A DNA stretch of 64,000 nt from Athripsodes cinereus (Eukaryota; Arthropoda; Insecta; Trichoptera; Leptoceridae): positions 23,537,237-23,601,236 of the forward strand of contig OX388307.1 of NCBI GenBank assembly GCA_947579605.1, written 5' to 3'. Below are positions 31,790-43,251 of the stretch, one piece after another. The position numbers and the translations under genes are program-made. The notes under the pieces were generated by a model that did no database searches, was not told where the DNA came from, and was given only the letters and a program-made list of their open reading frames with translations. How positions within the stretch are numbered: the first letter of the stretch is position 1; the number at the start of each line of letters is the position of its first letter.

Positions 31790-32602
31790 CTATTCTTTCC
31801 ATCTATTCACAACTTCATCATCATTCATCAGCATACATCCATCTTCACTTTTAATCACATTCATACTATTCACCTCATTTTTACATCTCTTTCGTTTCAC
31901 TTCCTTCCAAAATATTTTCATATTTCCTTTTATACTTTCCGACAGTTTCTTACATTCTGATTCTTCCAATAATTTCTTCTTTTCTTTTATAACTTTCTTC
32001 ACTTCTCTTTTACATTCCTTGTATGCTTCTTTAGTACACTCTTTCCTCACCTGATCTAGATTACGTTAAGCTAACATGTCCTTTCACGCATTCTTCTTTC
32101 TCACAACTGCATCCTTCACCTCTTTATCCCACCACGCGTCTCCTTTCTTTTTGCCAACTACAGCTTCTCCGCAAATATCTTTCGCACAGTCCACTAGCAC
32201 ACGTTTCATCACATTCCATCTATCATCTACAGTCAAACTATCACTTTCATGTACATCTAATTTCTCTCTTGTTTCTCTTTCATACTTCTCTCTGCACTCC
32301 CCGTCATTCAACTTTTCGACTCTAATCCTCTTAGTTTTTTGAACTTGATTTATCATAGATCGCCAGCCCGAGAACAAGCATATTCTTGTTACAACAAGAA
32401 AATGGTCTGTTCCCAGCTCAGCACCCCTATAGACCCGGGTATCAGTGGTATTTTTTCGAAGATTAGAGTCGATACATACATAATCAATCAACGATCTCTC
32501 ATTTCCTCTCTCCCATGTAAATAAATGAATATCCTTATGTCTAAAAAAGGTATTCGACACAAACAGATCCCATTCTATGCATAAAGTTGTAAATATTAGC
32601 AA
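31790..32602 (-). pseudogene. RTE endonuclease C-terminus and linker
   Basis: SLIDYVCIDSNLRK and GAELGTDHFLVVTRI are the last motifs of an apurinic-type endonuclease (the DH pair is catalytic). A Lys/Glu-rich linker follows in two frames (break near 32060-32085). The 5' truncation coincides with the target duplication at 32581-32596, so the first codons of the open frame belong to the flank. Confidence 0.7.
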
Positions 32603-32859
32603 TTAAATTCTACCTTAACACGAATAAAAGTAACGACAGGCTATAAAAAAGTTTTTTTTTTGGGATGAAGGAAGTAATTTTTTGTTTTTTTTTTATTGCG
32701 AAATATTGAGAATACTTCAATGGAGGATTACAATTTTTTTGAAAATATTAGGATCCATAGGTTTTAAGAAAATCAACTTTAAATTGGCAATGGAAACTCA
32801 ATTTACCACATGAAAACACAAAGTTTAACCTTATGTTTTGTTATGATTTATGATGTATA

Positions 32860-33698
32860 ATTTATTGTAAAGGCATGCATCTTCATTGGTGAATAAAATC
32901 ATCAGCGTACGTGAATAAATAAATAAGTATTGCCGCAGAGAGGACGTTTTGTATGATCTTCCACACAGTGTTTGTCTGCCGCGGCAAACCTTTTTTGCTA
33001 CATTATTCTATACAAAGGTGTCAATATAGCTGGTAGACTTATTGTATTTAAGCAATTTCTTCTAGTCAACCAAGTCCTTCATAAACTATTACCCACATTG
33101 AGCATATAATAAATAATAATAAGACCGCGTCAAATATAATTAAAGCGTGTAATAATAAATAATTTTATTAATGTATTAAACCTACATTTATCATTTTAAT
33201 TAGATTTGCCAAATTAGATTAAATATAAATTTATAGGAACCGTTTCATCGTCAAACTACGGTAACCTTTTGTCTCCTTGTGTTCCCTGAGGAATTTACCT
33301 ACTGCGCGTATTATTCATTGTGTACCTAAATCGTTTTTACAAAATTATGTCTGTTCGAACTATCTATAATAAGCGATACTCAAAGTGCGAGTAAGGAATA
33401 AAGAAAGAACGAGATAGATGAACATTTGGCCTTGGAAGGAATAACAAGTACTTATTCCTCATACGCTTGGCAACGTTGCGTGATCAAGAAAATATCTGAT
33501 GGAGACATGCACACAAAACGCAATTTGTTTTTTTTTTCGTATATAGTTTTTATGTGGAATATATAGATACCTATCCATGATTGAAACGTCACTATGAAAA
33601 TAGTACCATCGCAATTCCCTCAGCACCTTATATATTTCATGTGATAGGTTGATCTAGAAAAGTGTCTTAAAAGCACATGAGCTGGATAGTGAGGTTGG

Positions 33699-33705
<7 letters not shown>
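32860..33705. other. Spacer
   Basis: No coding region was recognised. An AT microsatellite (33703-33732) closes the stretch and is the target of the next element. Confidence 0.5.
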
Positions 33706-33735
<30 letters not shown>

Positions 33736-33821
33736 TGATGTAACGAATGTCTGATTTTGGATATTCGCGAATGCGAATGCGAATATTTCATGCCGACATT
33801 CGCGAATGCGAATGCGAATAT

Positions 33822-33950
33822 TGACTTGAAAATGGTATAGGAATTTGAAATATTCCAAAACTCCTCGGTTTTCTTAAAGAATATTTTCTCGCAGTACCTT
33901 TTTCCACAATGTACCGGGTAAGTATCCGGTACTTTCACCGAATTACTGAT
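33822..33950. repeat. Shared subterminal unit (copy in unit 1)
   Basis: AAAATGGTATAGGAATTTGA...ACTCCTCGGTTTTCTTAAAG...CAGTACCTTTTTCCACAATG...TACCGGGTA recurs at 38508-38635, at 48004-48076 and three times in the hAT MITE at 49936-50400. This links these elements as relatives. Confidence 0.8.
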
Positions 33951-34559
33951 TTGTTTCTTCATTTACATGGTACACAACAGATGAAAGACATATAAATATA
34001 AACATGTAAGCGACAAAAACATTCCAATAGTCTTACATCGAAACAGTGCATACTTCAGCAATAACACACAAAACAATTATAGAAAATCTTACACATAATA
34101 TAGGTATTAATTCACAATACATCCAATCACCCATTCCTATTACAAATCGCTGCTCACCCAATTTCGCACACATACCTAATACATTCATTCGCACAAACAC
34201 ATTCACACTTCACTAATGTATGCAATAACAATACAAAAAAACTCTTAAAAAGGAAAAATCAAAAATTTTAAAATTTAAAAAACAGTCTAAAAATTAATAC
34301 TATCCCAAACACTTCACATTTTATCAAACATATACTTTTTTTTTTATATTTATTTCATCTTATTCTACCCTTAACTCTCCTTTCTCACAAACCTGACGTA
34401 ATTGGCACTTTAAAATTCTATAAACAGGGTTTCTTGAGTCTGCAATCGTTTTTGTTTTTTTTTAATGTAGAACGGAAAACAAGATCTTGTTAAAGGAAGC
34501 ATTCTAAAGTTAATCGTATCTAAAATATTAGGCACATCGTATTCGGACAAGCATATTTT

Positions 34560-37421
34560 TCTCAGGTTGCATGCATCCAGCAAAACTCTTCACAATTCCA
34601 ATTTAGGCAAATCTTTAATAAATACAGGATAATGCAATCTCTTCCTAACCAAACGAATGAATTTAGACTGAGTTCTCTCAACTTGATCGACATATTTTTT
34701 AAAATGTGGATTCCATACAGAGGAACAGTCCTCCAGCTTGGAGCGAAACAACGATTAGTACAAGTACAAATACGATTCATATAACCTAAATGACTTTGTA
34801 GATCTCAGAATAAATCCCAGTATTTTATTGCTCTCTTCGATAATTTTGTTCACGTGATCATCAAAGTGAAGCTCAGAGTCAAACACCACACCTAAATCTC
34901 TAATCTTATTTACTTCTTTTAAATCATGATTATGGATATTGTAAATTTATCGAATTTTGTTTCTATTTTTGGTAAAAGAGATCAGATTACACTTCTCCAG
35001 ATTCAAGTGCAAGTTATTTCTTTTACAGTACTCGTGTAGTCTTTCCAAGTCCTCGTTAAGCATTTCATAGTCAAACAATAATTGAATTTGACAGTATATT
35101 TTTAAATCGTCCGCAAATAATAGAAGCTCTGAGTGGTCAAAGCACTTTTTTATGTTGTTTATGAATATCGTGAAAAGTAAAGGACCCAAAGAAGACCCCT
35201 GGGGGACACCAGATGTAACACTGACACTGCCAGATGAGTAACCGTTAAGTTTAACTGTCATCAATCTATCAGAAATATATGAGTCAATCCACCTTAGTTG
35301 AAAAAAGTCGATGTTCTACTTTATCAAATGCCTTTTGAAAGCCGATATAAATGGCATCCAACTGTATACGATTGTCCATAGCTGAGAAAAAAAATCAGAT
35401 TTGTTACTGTCGATCTTCCACTCATGAATCCATGCTGCTCTACAAGAAGATACGGCTTCAGGAAAAAAGTAATTTGTTCACGAACCATACCCTCAAATAT
35501 TTTTGAAATAGGTGATAGAATTAAAATTGGTCTGTAGTTACGAACGTCCGATTTGCTGCCAGATTTATGCAAAGGAATAATACTAGCCATCTTCCATTTG
35601 CATGGAAAGCATCCTTCTTGTAAACTCCTAATTTATTTATCGTGTCAAAACCCAGAGAAAAAACCCATCAAACTGATTTCCAGTACTGCGCAAAACGCGC
35701 AGCAGGTGGAGATGCGTCAAAAATATCCTCCATAGTGCAAGTGACAGGGCACAATGGACACTCCAACAAGTGTGGCATAGTCTGTGCTGCACCACAGTCA
35801 CACGCTCCGGATTCGTCCTGTAGGAAGCCCAATCGTTCTCTATTGTCGCGGCAGTTTCCTACACCAGATCTCAGTCGATTTAGGGTTTTCCATGTCCCAT
35901 AGTCTAGATTGCCTCCTGCAGCAAGGTGTTCTAATAAATGTCAGATACAATGGTTTGGTTAAATGACTTACACATCTCTTTAATATATTGGTGCTAGACC
36001 ATCAGGGCCAACTCCTTTTGTCTCATCTATACCTAATAAACGTTTATGAATATCAGATTTCAAGATATTAACCATGGATAAACATGAGTTAATTAAAATA
36101 TTTTCCAATTCTTTAGTATTAGAATCATGCAAATTATTCAGTGAAAATACAGAACCAAAAAACGTCGAAAACAAGTTTGCAATCCCCTCTGGATCGCTCG
36201 AAGTCTGGTCACCGTCACCCATTACCCTTGGATAGCCTCTAGATTCTTTAAGGGAATTCACGAATGAAAAGAAAGACTTGACATTGCCCTTAAGTGACTT
36301 CTCAGTGTTATTAATAAAAGACCTATAATCGTGATTCTGCGACAACTTCAACTGAGCTCTTAGTTGAAAAAATAAATTGTAGTCAGAATCATTACGGTTC
36401 ATCTTCAACTTACGCCAAGCCTTAGACTTCTCTTAAACAATAACAGAATTCTATTAGAGAACCATTTGGGAAAATTATTAGGTGACACCCTCTTCATATG
36501 TAGGTGTATGCTTCTCAATTATTGGCAAAACATAACCATAAAAAGATTCAATCATCTTATTCACCGGTCCGTTTCCCAAAACACTGACCCAATCAACACT
36601 TTGTAGTTCAAAATTTATTTCCGAAAAGTTTGACTTAAAGTATATTAATTTCTGGATCATATTTTGAGACAAATCCTCAGCAATTTCAAACTCATAATCT
36701 ATCAACAGTGAAGGATAGTGTGAATCCTTACCAACCAGTGGAGAGTCACATCTGGTAACAGAACACGGAATAGTTGAAAGAATTAAATCCAAGATAACTT
36801 GATTGCTGTTATAAACTCCGTTAGACTGAAACATATTGAGAAAAGATATAGATTCTATCAAATACTGCGCAACAGGACACGAATAAGAATACGGAACAAA
36901 GATTGAATCAACATCGGGGTCTTTTTACCATTGGATTGTTGGGATATTGGAATCTCCAATAAGACAAATATCCGTTTTGCCGTAATAGCTGATTAAACGT
37001 TCAGATATACTTTAAAAAAAAGATGTTTTAAGTATCTAAGGATGTGGAAGGCGGTATATACATATACTACACCCAGTAGCGGTGAGCATTTTTTCATGCG
37101 TTACCGATGAAAAACGAATACTGGTAAAAAAAAACTTTCACCAGTATCATCCCAAACAAGAGTGGATGAATATCCTAGTGTCCGATCCACAGCAATTAAG
37201 ACCCCACCTCCATCCCTTTTACCACTCAACATGAAATCCCTATCCTTGCGGTAAACTGTATATTCGTTTTGAAAAAGTTCGCTGTCAAATATGCCACAAC
37301 TTAGCCAAGCTTCCGTCAGAACAATTATATCATAACTATTTGCAAATAAGTTTGCTCTAAACTCCTCGATCTTAGTCTTCAAGCCCCGAAAATTCTGAGA
37401 GAATACTTTAGTGTGGTTCAC
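34560..37421 (-). pseudogene. LINE cargo in unit 1 (Jockey/CR1-like), broken
   Basis: On the minus strand the order is endonuclease (VFSQNFRGLKTKIEEF..., GGGVLIAVDRTLG at 37421-37101; DLILSTIPCSVTRCDSPLVG at 36861-36478), RT start (GVGPDGLAPIY at 36408-35980), RT middle (HKSGSKSDVRNYRPILILS, QHGFMSGRS at 35590-35324) and palm (TSGVPQGSSLGPL, LLLFADDLKIY at 35264-34947), then a frameshifted C-terminus. At least five frameshifts or stops are present. No ORF1 remains. The FADD motif survives. Confidence 0.8.
35636..35935 (-). mobile_element. LINE C-terminal fragment inserted in unit 1 only
   Basis: Unit 2 lacks these about 300 bp (its sequence runs straight through CTCCTAATAAATATCAG at 40895-40911). 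CTAAT on both sides is a likely short duplication. The minus strand encodes RLGFLQDESGACDCGAAQTM and PHLLECPLC, the Cys/His tail (C.CG...T..H...C) of other non-LTR elements, then a stop. Confidence 0.7.
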
Positions 37422-37435
37422 CTTGTAGTATGATA

Positions 37436-37991
37436 TCGACTGTGCTCAGGACAAAGGATTCAAACCACATTGGTCAAATTTTATAGGAGAAGCAAAAAAC
37501 TGTAGGATAAAGAAAATTTCAAATTATTGTCATTATTATTTTACCAACTTTTTGTAATGTAGTTTTTTTATTATGACATAAAAATTTAAGAGAAAATATT
37601 CAGAAATTAACAAGTTATAAGCAAAAAATTAACAAAAATGTGGATTGAATCCTTTGTCCTGACAAACTTTAGCAACATGTTAAAGAGATATGTATGTCGC
37701 ATGTTTGGGGTTATGTGGTTTGATGCCTTTTACCTCGCCGTAAAATTATGTCTGGATGAATTTTTTTGGTGTTAATAATGAAACTCATGCTGTTTGAGTC
37801 CTTTGTCCTATTGGATATTTGCAATTAAGCCCTAGCTAAAAAAAAATATTTTGCATTTTTTATAAAAACTAGACATTTGGGAATTGAATGCTTTTGCCAG
37901 AATGTGTAAAAGACACAAATGATTGACTTTAAAACATAAAATGACTTTTGTCAAAATTGTGGTTTGATGCCTTTGTCCTGAGCACAGTCGA
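37436..37991. mobile_element. 556 bp MITE inserted in unit 1 only
   Basis: The ends are perfect inverted repeats (TCGACTGTGCTCAGGACAAA and its complement), flanked by TA (37434-37435, 37992-37993). Unit 2 shows the empty site TATAATATAAATATTCC at about 42384. Internally the end motif recurs about four times in degenerate form (e.g. GTGGTTTGATGCCTTTTACC, TTGAATCCTTTGTCCTGAC). TA (or ATAT) duplication suggests a Tc1/mariner-type mover. No ORF is conserved. Confidence 0.9.
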
Positions 37992-38440
37992 TATAAATAT
38001 TCCTTAAATAGAATATAAAATTATTGTAGGGCCCTATACTCATAGCAGTTGTAATACTTAAAACAAACATATAAATTAAATCTCCACAAATGCATATTTC
38101 TCCTAATAATAATAACATCATCAAGCAAACGAACACAGGAAACAATACAACAAATGTGGCCAACACGGAACAGACCAGATACTTTATTACTAAAATTGGT
38201 TCTCTGTTTACTGTTGATCATTTGGTTTCTTAATTTTAATGTTCTAGTATTTAATGATATTTGTCACTGTTTAATTTGTAGGTATTTGTATATGTGTATT
38301 TTAACATGTAATAGGCTTATGCCGTGAGTTTATGTAAAATAAAAATATTCGCAAAACATTCGCATATTTTTTTGCGAATGCGAATGCGAATACTTTGAAA
38401 TATGCGAATATTCGCATGCGAATGCGAATATTCGTTACAT

Positions 38441-38640
38441 GATGTAACGAATGTGTGATTTTGGATATTCGCGAATGCGAATGCAAATGCGAATATTTGT
38501 TGAATATTGACTTCAAAACGGTATAGGAATTTGAAATATTTCAAAACTCCTCGGTTTTCTTAAAGAATATTTTCTTGCAGTACCTTTTTCCACAATGTAC
38601 CGGGTAAGTATCCGGTACTTTCACCGAATTACTGATTTTT
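38441..38640. repeat. Left end of unit 2 and dimer junction
   Basis: The sequence begins GATGTAACGAATGTGTG directly after ...ATTCGTTACAT of unit 1. The GCGAATGC iterations and the shared subterminal unit follow in the same order as at 33733-33950. Confidence 0.8.
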
Positions 38641-39036
38641 TTCTTCATTTACATGGTACACAACAGATGAAACACATATAAATATAAACATGTAAGCGAC
38701 AAAATCATTCCAATAGTCTTACATCGAAACAGTGCACACTTTTCAGCACACACAAAACAATATTATAGAAAATCTTACACACAATACATTAATTCACAAT
38801 ACATCCGCTCACCCAATTTCGCACACATTATACATTCATTCGCACAAACACATTCACACTTCACTGATGTATGCAATAACAATACAAAAAAAAAAACTCT
38901 AGAAAAAGAAAAATCAAAAATTTAAAAAACAGACTAAAAAATAAATACTATCCCAAACACTTCACATTTTATCAAACACATACATTTTTTTATATTTATT
39001 TCATCTTATTCTACTCTCAACTCTCCTTTCTCACAA

Positions 39037-39659
39037 TCATCATCATCATCATCGCCCTCAACGCTCCTCTCGGGAGCACAGGGCAGAAACCAGCCTCCTC
39101 CATTCAGAGCGTCTCTGTGCCAATTGCGTCACCTCTTCCCACGACATTCCTTGCGCTCTGATATCGTTGTCATAGGAACGGTGTATTGTGAAAGAGGGAC
39201 GCCCGGGCCTACGGAACCCCTGCGGACGGAAGAACAGTGCTCTTTTTGGCCAACTATCATTGGGCATTCTCAAAACATGTTCCAGCCAGGACCATCGTCT
39301 CTCTTGTATTACGGAGATTACAGGTCTCTGCTGGGTGCGCCGGCGCAGGTTAGTAAATTCAGGTACCTGGGAGCAACCATAACGCCAGAGGGTGATCTCC
39401 GGTCGGAATTACCAATCCGTATAGGAGCAGCTAGCGGGGCTTTCAACAACATGAACAAAGTTTGGAAGGCGTCTGGACTCAGCATCAGGACAAAATGTCG
39501 CTTGTTCAATGCGTGCATCATCCCAATCCTTCTATATGGCTGCGAGTCTTGGCACTTAACCAAGGCTCAAGAGCGGAAGATACTAAGCTTTGAAAACAAG
39601 TGTCTTAGAAGGATTTTGGATGTCAGATGGTATGAACATGTTACAAATGATGCTGTGCG
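39037..39659. mobile_element. Twin-primed RTE-like LINE insertion in unit 2
   Basis: A 12 bp duplication CCTTTCTCACAA (39025-39036 and 39660-39671) flanks the insert. Unit 1 has this site once, uninterrupted, at 34379-34390. The 3' part is on the minus strand (39037 to about 39325: WSWLEHVLRMPNDSWPKRAL, RPGRPSFTIHRSYD...EWRRLVSALC, ending in an ATC tail). The adjoining upstream part (about 39345-39659) is inverted onto the plus strand (KFRYLGATITPEGDLRSELP, ILLYGCESWHLTKAQERKIL, YEHVTNDAVR). The two parts were contiguous in the parent, which is the signature of twin priming. Confidence 0.9.
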
Positions 39660-39835
39660 CCTTTCTCACAAACCTGACGTAATTGGCACTTTAAAATTCT
39701 ATAAACAGGGTTTCTTGAGTATTCGTTTTTGTTTTTTAATGTAGAACGGAAAACAAGATCTTGTTAAAGGAAGCATTCTAAAGTTAATCCTATCTAAAAT
39801 ATTAGGCACATCGTATTCGGACAAGCATATTTTTC

Positions 39836-42377
39836 TCAGGTTGCATGCATCCAGCAAAACTCTTCACAATTCCAATTTAGGCAAATCTTTAATAAATACA
39901 GGATAATGCAATCTCTTCCTAACCAAACGAATGAATTTAGACTGAGTTCTCTCAACTTGATCGACATATTTTTTAAAATGTGGATTCCATACAGAGGAAC
40001 AGTCCTCCAGCTTGGAGCGAAACAACGATTAGTACAAGTACAAATACGATTCATATAACCTAAATGACTTTGTAGATCTCAGAATAAATCCCAGTATTTT
40101 ATTGCTCTCTTCGATAATTTTGTTCACGTGATCATCAAAGTGAAGCTCAGAGTCAAACACCACACCTAAATCTCTAATCTTATTTACTTCTTTTAAATCA
40201 TGATTATGGATATTGTAAATTTATCGAATTTTGTTTCTATTTTTGGTAAAAGAGATCAGATTACACTTCTCCAGATTCAAGTGCAAGTTATTTCTTTTAC
40301 AGTACTCGTGTAGTCTTTCCAAGTCCTCGTTAAGCATTTCATAGTCAAACAATAATTGAATTTGACAGTATATTTTTAAATCGTCCGCAAATAATAGAAG
40401 CTCTGAGTGGTCAAAGCACTTTTTTATGTTGTTTATGAATATCGTGAAAAGTAAAGGACCCAAAGAAGACCCCTGGGGGACACCAGATGTAACACTGACA
40501 CTGCCAGATGAGTAACCGTTAAGTTTAACTGTCATCAATCTATCAGAAATATATGAGTCAATCCACCTTAGTTGAAAAAAGTCGATGTTCTACTTTATCA
40601 AATGCCTTTTGAAAGCCGATATAAATGGCATCCAACTGTATACGATTGTCCATAGCTGAGAAAAAAAAACAGATTTGTTACTGTCGATCTTCCACTCATG
40701 AATCCATGCTGCTCTACAAGAAGATACGGCTTCAGGAAAAAGTCATTTCTTCACGAACAATACCCTCAAATATTTTTGAAATAGGTGAATTGAAATTGGT
40801 CTGTAGTTACGAACGTCCGATTTGCTGCCAGATTTATGCAAATGAGTAATATTAGCCATCTTCCATTTGCATGGAAAACACCCTTCTTGTAAACTCCTAA
40901 TAAATATCAGATACAATGGTTTGGTTTAATGACTTACACATCTCTTTAATATTATTGGTGCTATACCATCAGGGCCAACTCCTTTTGTCTCATCTATACC
41001 TAATAAACGTTTATGAATATCAGATTTCAAGATATTAACCGTGGATAAACATGAGTTAGTTAAAATATTTTCTGATTCTTCAGTATTAGAATCATGTAAA
41101 TTATTCAGTGAAAATACAGAACCAAAAAACGACGAAAACAAGTTCGCGATTCCCTCTGGATCGCTCGAAGTCTGGTCACCGTCACCCATTACCCTTAGAT
41201 AGCCTCTAGATTCTTTAAGGGAATTCACGAACGAAAAGAAAGACTTGACATTGCCCTTAAGTAACTTCTCAGTGTTATTAATAAAAGACCTATAATCGTG
41301 ATTCTGCGACAACTTCAACTGAGCTCTTAGTTAAAAAATAAATTGTAGTCAGAATCATTACGGTTCATCTTCCAATTACGCCAAGCCTTGGACTTTCTCT
41401 TAAACAACAACACAGTTCTATTAGAGAACCATTTGGGAAAATTATTAGGTGCCACCCTCTTCAAAGGTGTATGCTTCTCAATTATTGGAATAACATAACC
41501 ATAAAAAGATTCAACCATCTCATTCACCGGTCCGTTTCCCAAAACGCTGACCCAATCAACACTTTGTAGTTCAAAATTTATTTCCGAAAAGTTTGACTTT
41601 AAGTATATCAATTTCTGGATCATATTTTGAGACAAATCCTCAGCAATTTCAAACTCATAATCTATCAACAGTGAAGGATAGTGTGAATCCTTACCAACCA
41701 GTGGAGAGTCACATCTGGTAACAGAACACGGAATAGTTGAAAGAACTAAATCCAAGATAACTTGATTGCTGTTATAAACTCCGTTAGACTGAAAATATTG
41801 AGAAAAGATATAGATTCTATCAAATACTGCGCAACAGGACCCGAATAAGAATACGGAACAAAGATTGACTCAACATCGGGGTCTTTTTCCATTGGATTGT
41901 TGGGATATTGAAATCTCCAATAAGACTAATATCCGTTTTGTCGTAATAGCTGATCAAACGTTCAGATATACTTTTAAAAAAGATGTTTTAAGTATCTAAG
42001 GATGTGGAAGGCGGTATATATACTACACTTAGTAGCGATGAGCATTTTACCATGAAACTATGTGTTACCGATGAAAAACGAATACTGGTAAAAAAACTTT
42101 CACCAATATCATCCCAAACAAGAGTTGATGAACATCCTAGTGTCCGATCCACAGCAATTAAGACCCCACCTCCATCCCTTTTACCACTCAACATGAAATC
42201 CCTATCCTTCCGGTAAACTGAATATTCGTTTTGAAAAAGTTCGCTATCAAATATCCCACAATTTAGCCAAGTTTCCGTCAGAATAATTATATCATAATTA
42301 TTTGCAAATAAGTTTGCTCTAAACTCCTCGATCAGCCCCGAAAATTCTGAGAGAATACTTTAGTGTGGTTCACTTTG
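39836..42377 (-). pseudogene. LINE cargo in unit 2, broken
   Basis: Same LINE as in unit 1, about 95% or more identical by eye, with its own lesions. Pieces: GGGVLIAVDRTLGCS (42194-41988), VTRCDSPLVGKDSHY and RVAPNNFPKWFSNRT (41755-41327), GVGPDGIAPII (41318-40926), SGVPQGSSLGPLLF and LLLFADDLKIY (40538-40221), shifted C-terminus (40054-39836). A small deletion around 42333 removes the KTK codons present in unit 1. Confidence 0.8.
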
Positions 42378-42570
42378 TAGTATAATATAAATATTCCCTA
42401 AATAGAATATAAAATTATTGTAGGGCCCTATACTCATAGCAGTTGTACAATACTTAAAACAAACATATAAATTAAATCCCCACAAATGCATACTTCTCCC
42501 AATAATAATAACATCATCAAGCAAACGAACACATGAAACAATACAACAAATGCGGCCAACACGGAACAGA

Positions 42571-42768
42571 GGCCTGAGTCAACAACACACTTTCGTCTCA
42601 CGTTCCCGCTCCGCTAGCGTTCGGGTGCAGACGATGGTGCGCCAAAGTGTTAATTTTCGTAACTATTGTGTATCTTAGCAACGAAATTGACACTTGCTTG
42701 CAACATCGTCTGCACCCGAACGCTAACGGAGCGGGAACGTGAGACGAAAGTGTGTTGTTGACTCAGCT
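42571..42768. mobile_element. Foldback MITE inserted in unit 2 only
   Basis: The left arm (from 42574, CTGAGTCAACAACACACTTT) and the right arm ending at 42766 are near-perfect complements for over 60 bp, continuing imperfectly to about 90 bp. Unit 1 reads ACGGAACAGACCAGATAC with no insert. The ends GGCCTGAGTCAAC resemble GGCCTAGTCAAAACAC of the foldback at 11420, and the sizes agree (about 195 bp). The arms are CG-rich unlike the flanks. Confidence 0.85.
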
Positions 42769-42868
42769 GGTCGACCAGATACTTTATTACTAAAATAATA
42801 TTCGCAAAACATTCGCATATTTTTTTGCGAATGCGAATGCGAATATTCGTTACATCACTAATATATAT

Positions 42869-43251
42869 ATACAATACAAATTCACATTAACACATCGTAC
42901 AATTAAAAAACAAGTCAAGAATTAATAATATAAATTATATAAATTAGGTACATCAAAACTACTGATTATATAAATAATTAAAGAGACAATACAATCACAA
43001 AGTTACAAATAAGTCAGAAATTCAATAAAAGTTATAGAATGTGATGATATAAAAAAAATCATTAAAAAAATAGATTCTAAACATAAATTACTAGTATAAA
43101 ACAAATAAATGATTATACACAATATAGCAGAATTAAGCATTTCAACATTTTCATCAAATTAAATTAAATTTATCAGTCAGAATGATCAAACAAAATAGTC
43201 AAAAAGTTAATATGGGTCAACATAATAGAAATTCTTAAAAATAGTAAACAT
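42869..43251 (-). other. AT-rich LINE 3' UTR-like stretch
   Basis: This sequence lies between the dimer and the TIR element at 43252. It may continue the 3' UTR of the LINE whose C-terminus is at 47444-48010, with the TIR element inserted between. No gene is visible. Confidence 0.35.

Larger units (their letters stand above)
30299..32580 (-). mobile_element. RTE-like LINE copy with 14-16 bp target duplication
   Basis: ATAAAGTTGTAAATAT stands at 30283-30298 and again at 32581-32596, so both ends of the insertion are known. The 3' end is an ATAC tandem tail on the low-coordinate side. The copy is 5' truncated within the endonuclease. The coding order on the minus strand is endonuclease end (32602-32084), linker (32050-31790), RT fingers (31723-31313), then RT palm to C-terminus (31270-30323). 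Confidence 0.85.
28786..32850 (-). mobile_element. piggyBac-like relic, interrupted by an RTE
   Basis: The left end starts TTAACCCTTAACGTACCG at a TTAA in an RTE copy. CATGTGGTAAATTCAGTTT at 28826-28844 returns inverted with one mismatch at 32794-32812. On the minus strand near 29831-29965 a frame ending in TAA encodes CHLCDKAVC...SCVECY, matching the Cys-rich C-terminal zinc domain of piggyBac transposases. Most of the transposase is gone, and the right terminal TTAACCC is not recognisable. An RTE (30299-32580) later inserted. Confidence 0.5.
33733..42860. mobile_element. Head-to-tail dimer of a hAT-like composite element
   Basis: The outer ends are TAGTGATGTAACGAATG and its reverse complement ending at 42860. 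Both abut ATATATAT (an 8 bp duplication is possible, but the flank is an AT microsatellite). Near 38440 the right end of unit 1 (GCGAATATTCGTTACAT) fuses directly to the left end of unit 2 (GATGTAACGAATGTG), with the outermost few bases of both lost. Both units share left and right subterminal regions with iterated GCGAAT motifs, and both contain the same LINE in the same position. So one composite unit of about 4 kb was duplicated as a whole. Short TIR plus 8 bp duplication points to hAT; no transposase is present. Confidence 0.75.

Noticed and set aside
31692..32342. Plus-strand ORFs of 88-120 codons (Ser/Phe-rich)
   Set aside because: They are the complement of the minus-strand RTE coding region; the Ser/Phe/His richness comes from reading Lys/Glu-rich codons backwards.
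38301..38544. ORFs of HSHSRI/FAFAFAN repeats near 33.7, 38.4 and 42.7 kb
   Set aside because: Produced by the iterated GCGAAT motifs at the ends of the hAT-like composite; not protein-coding.
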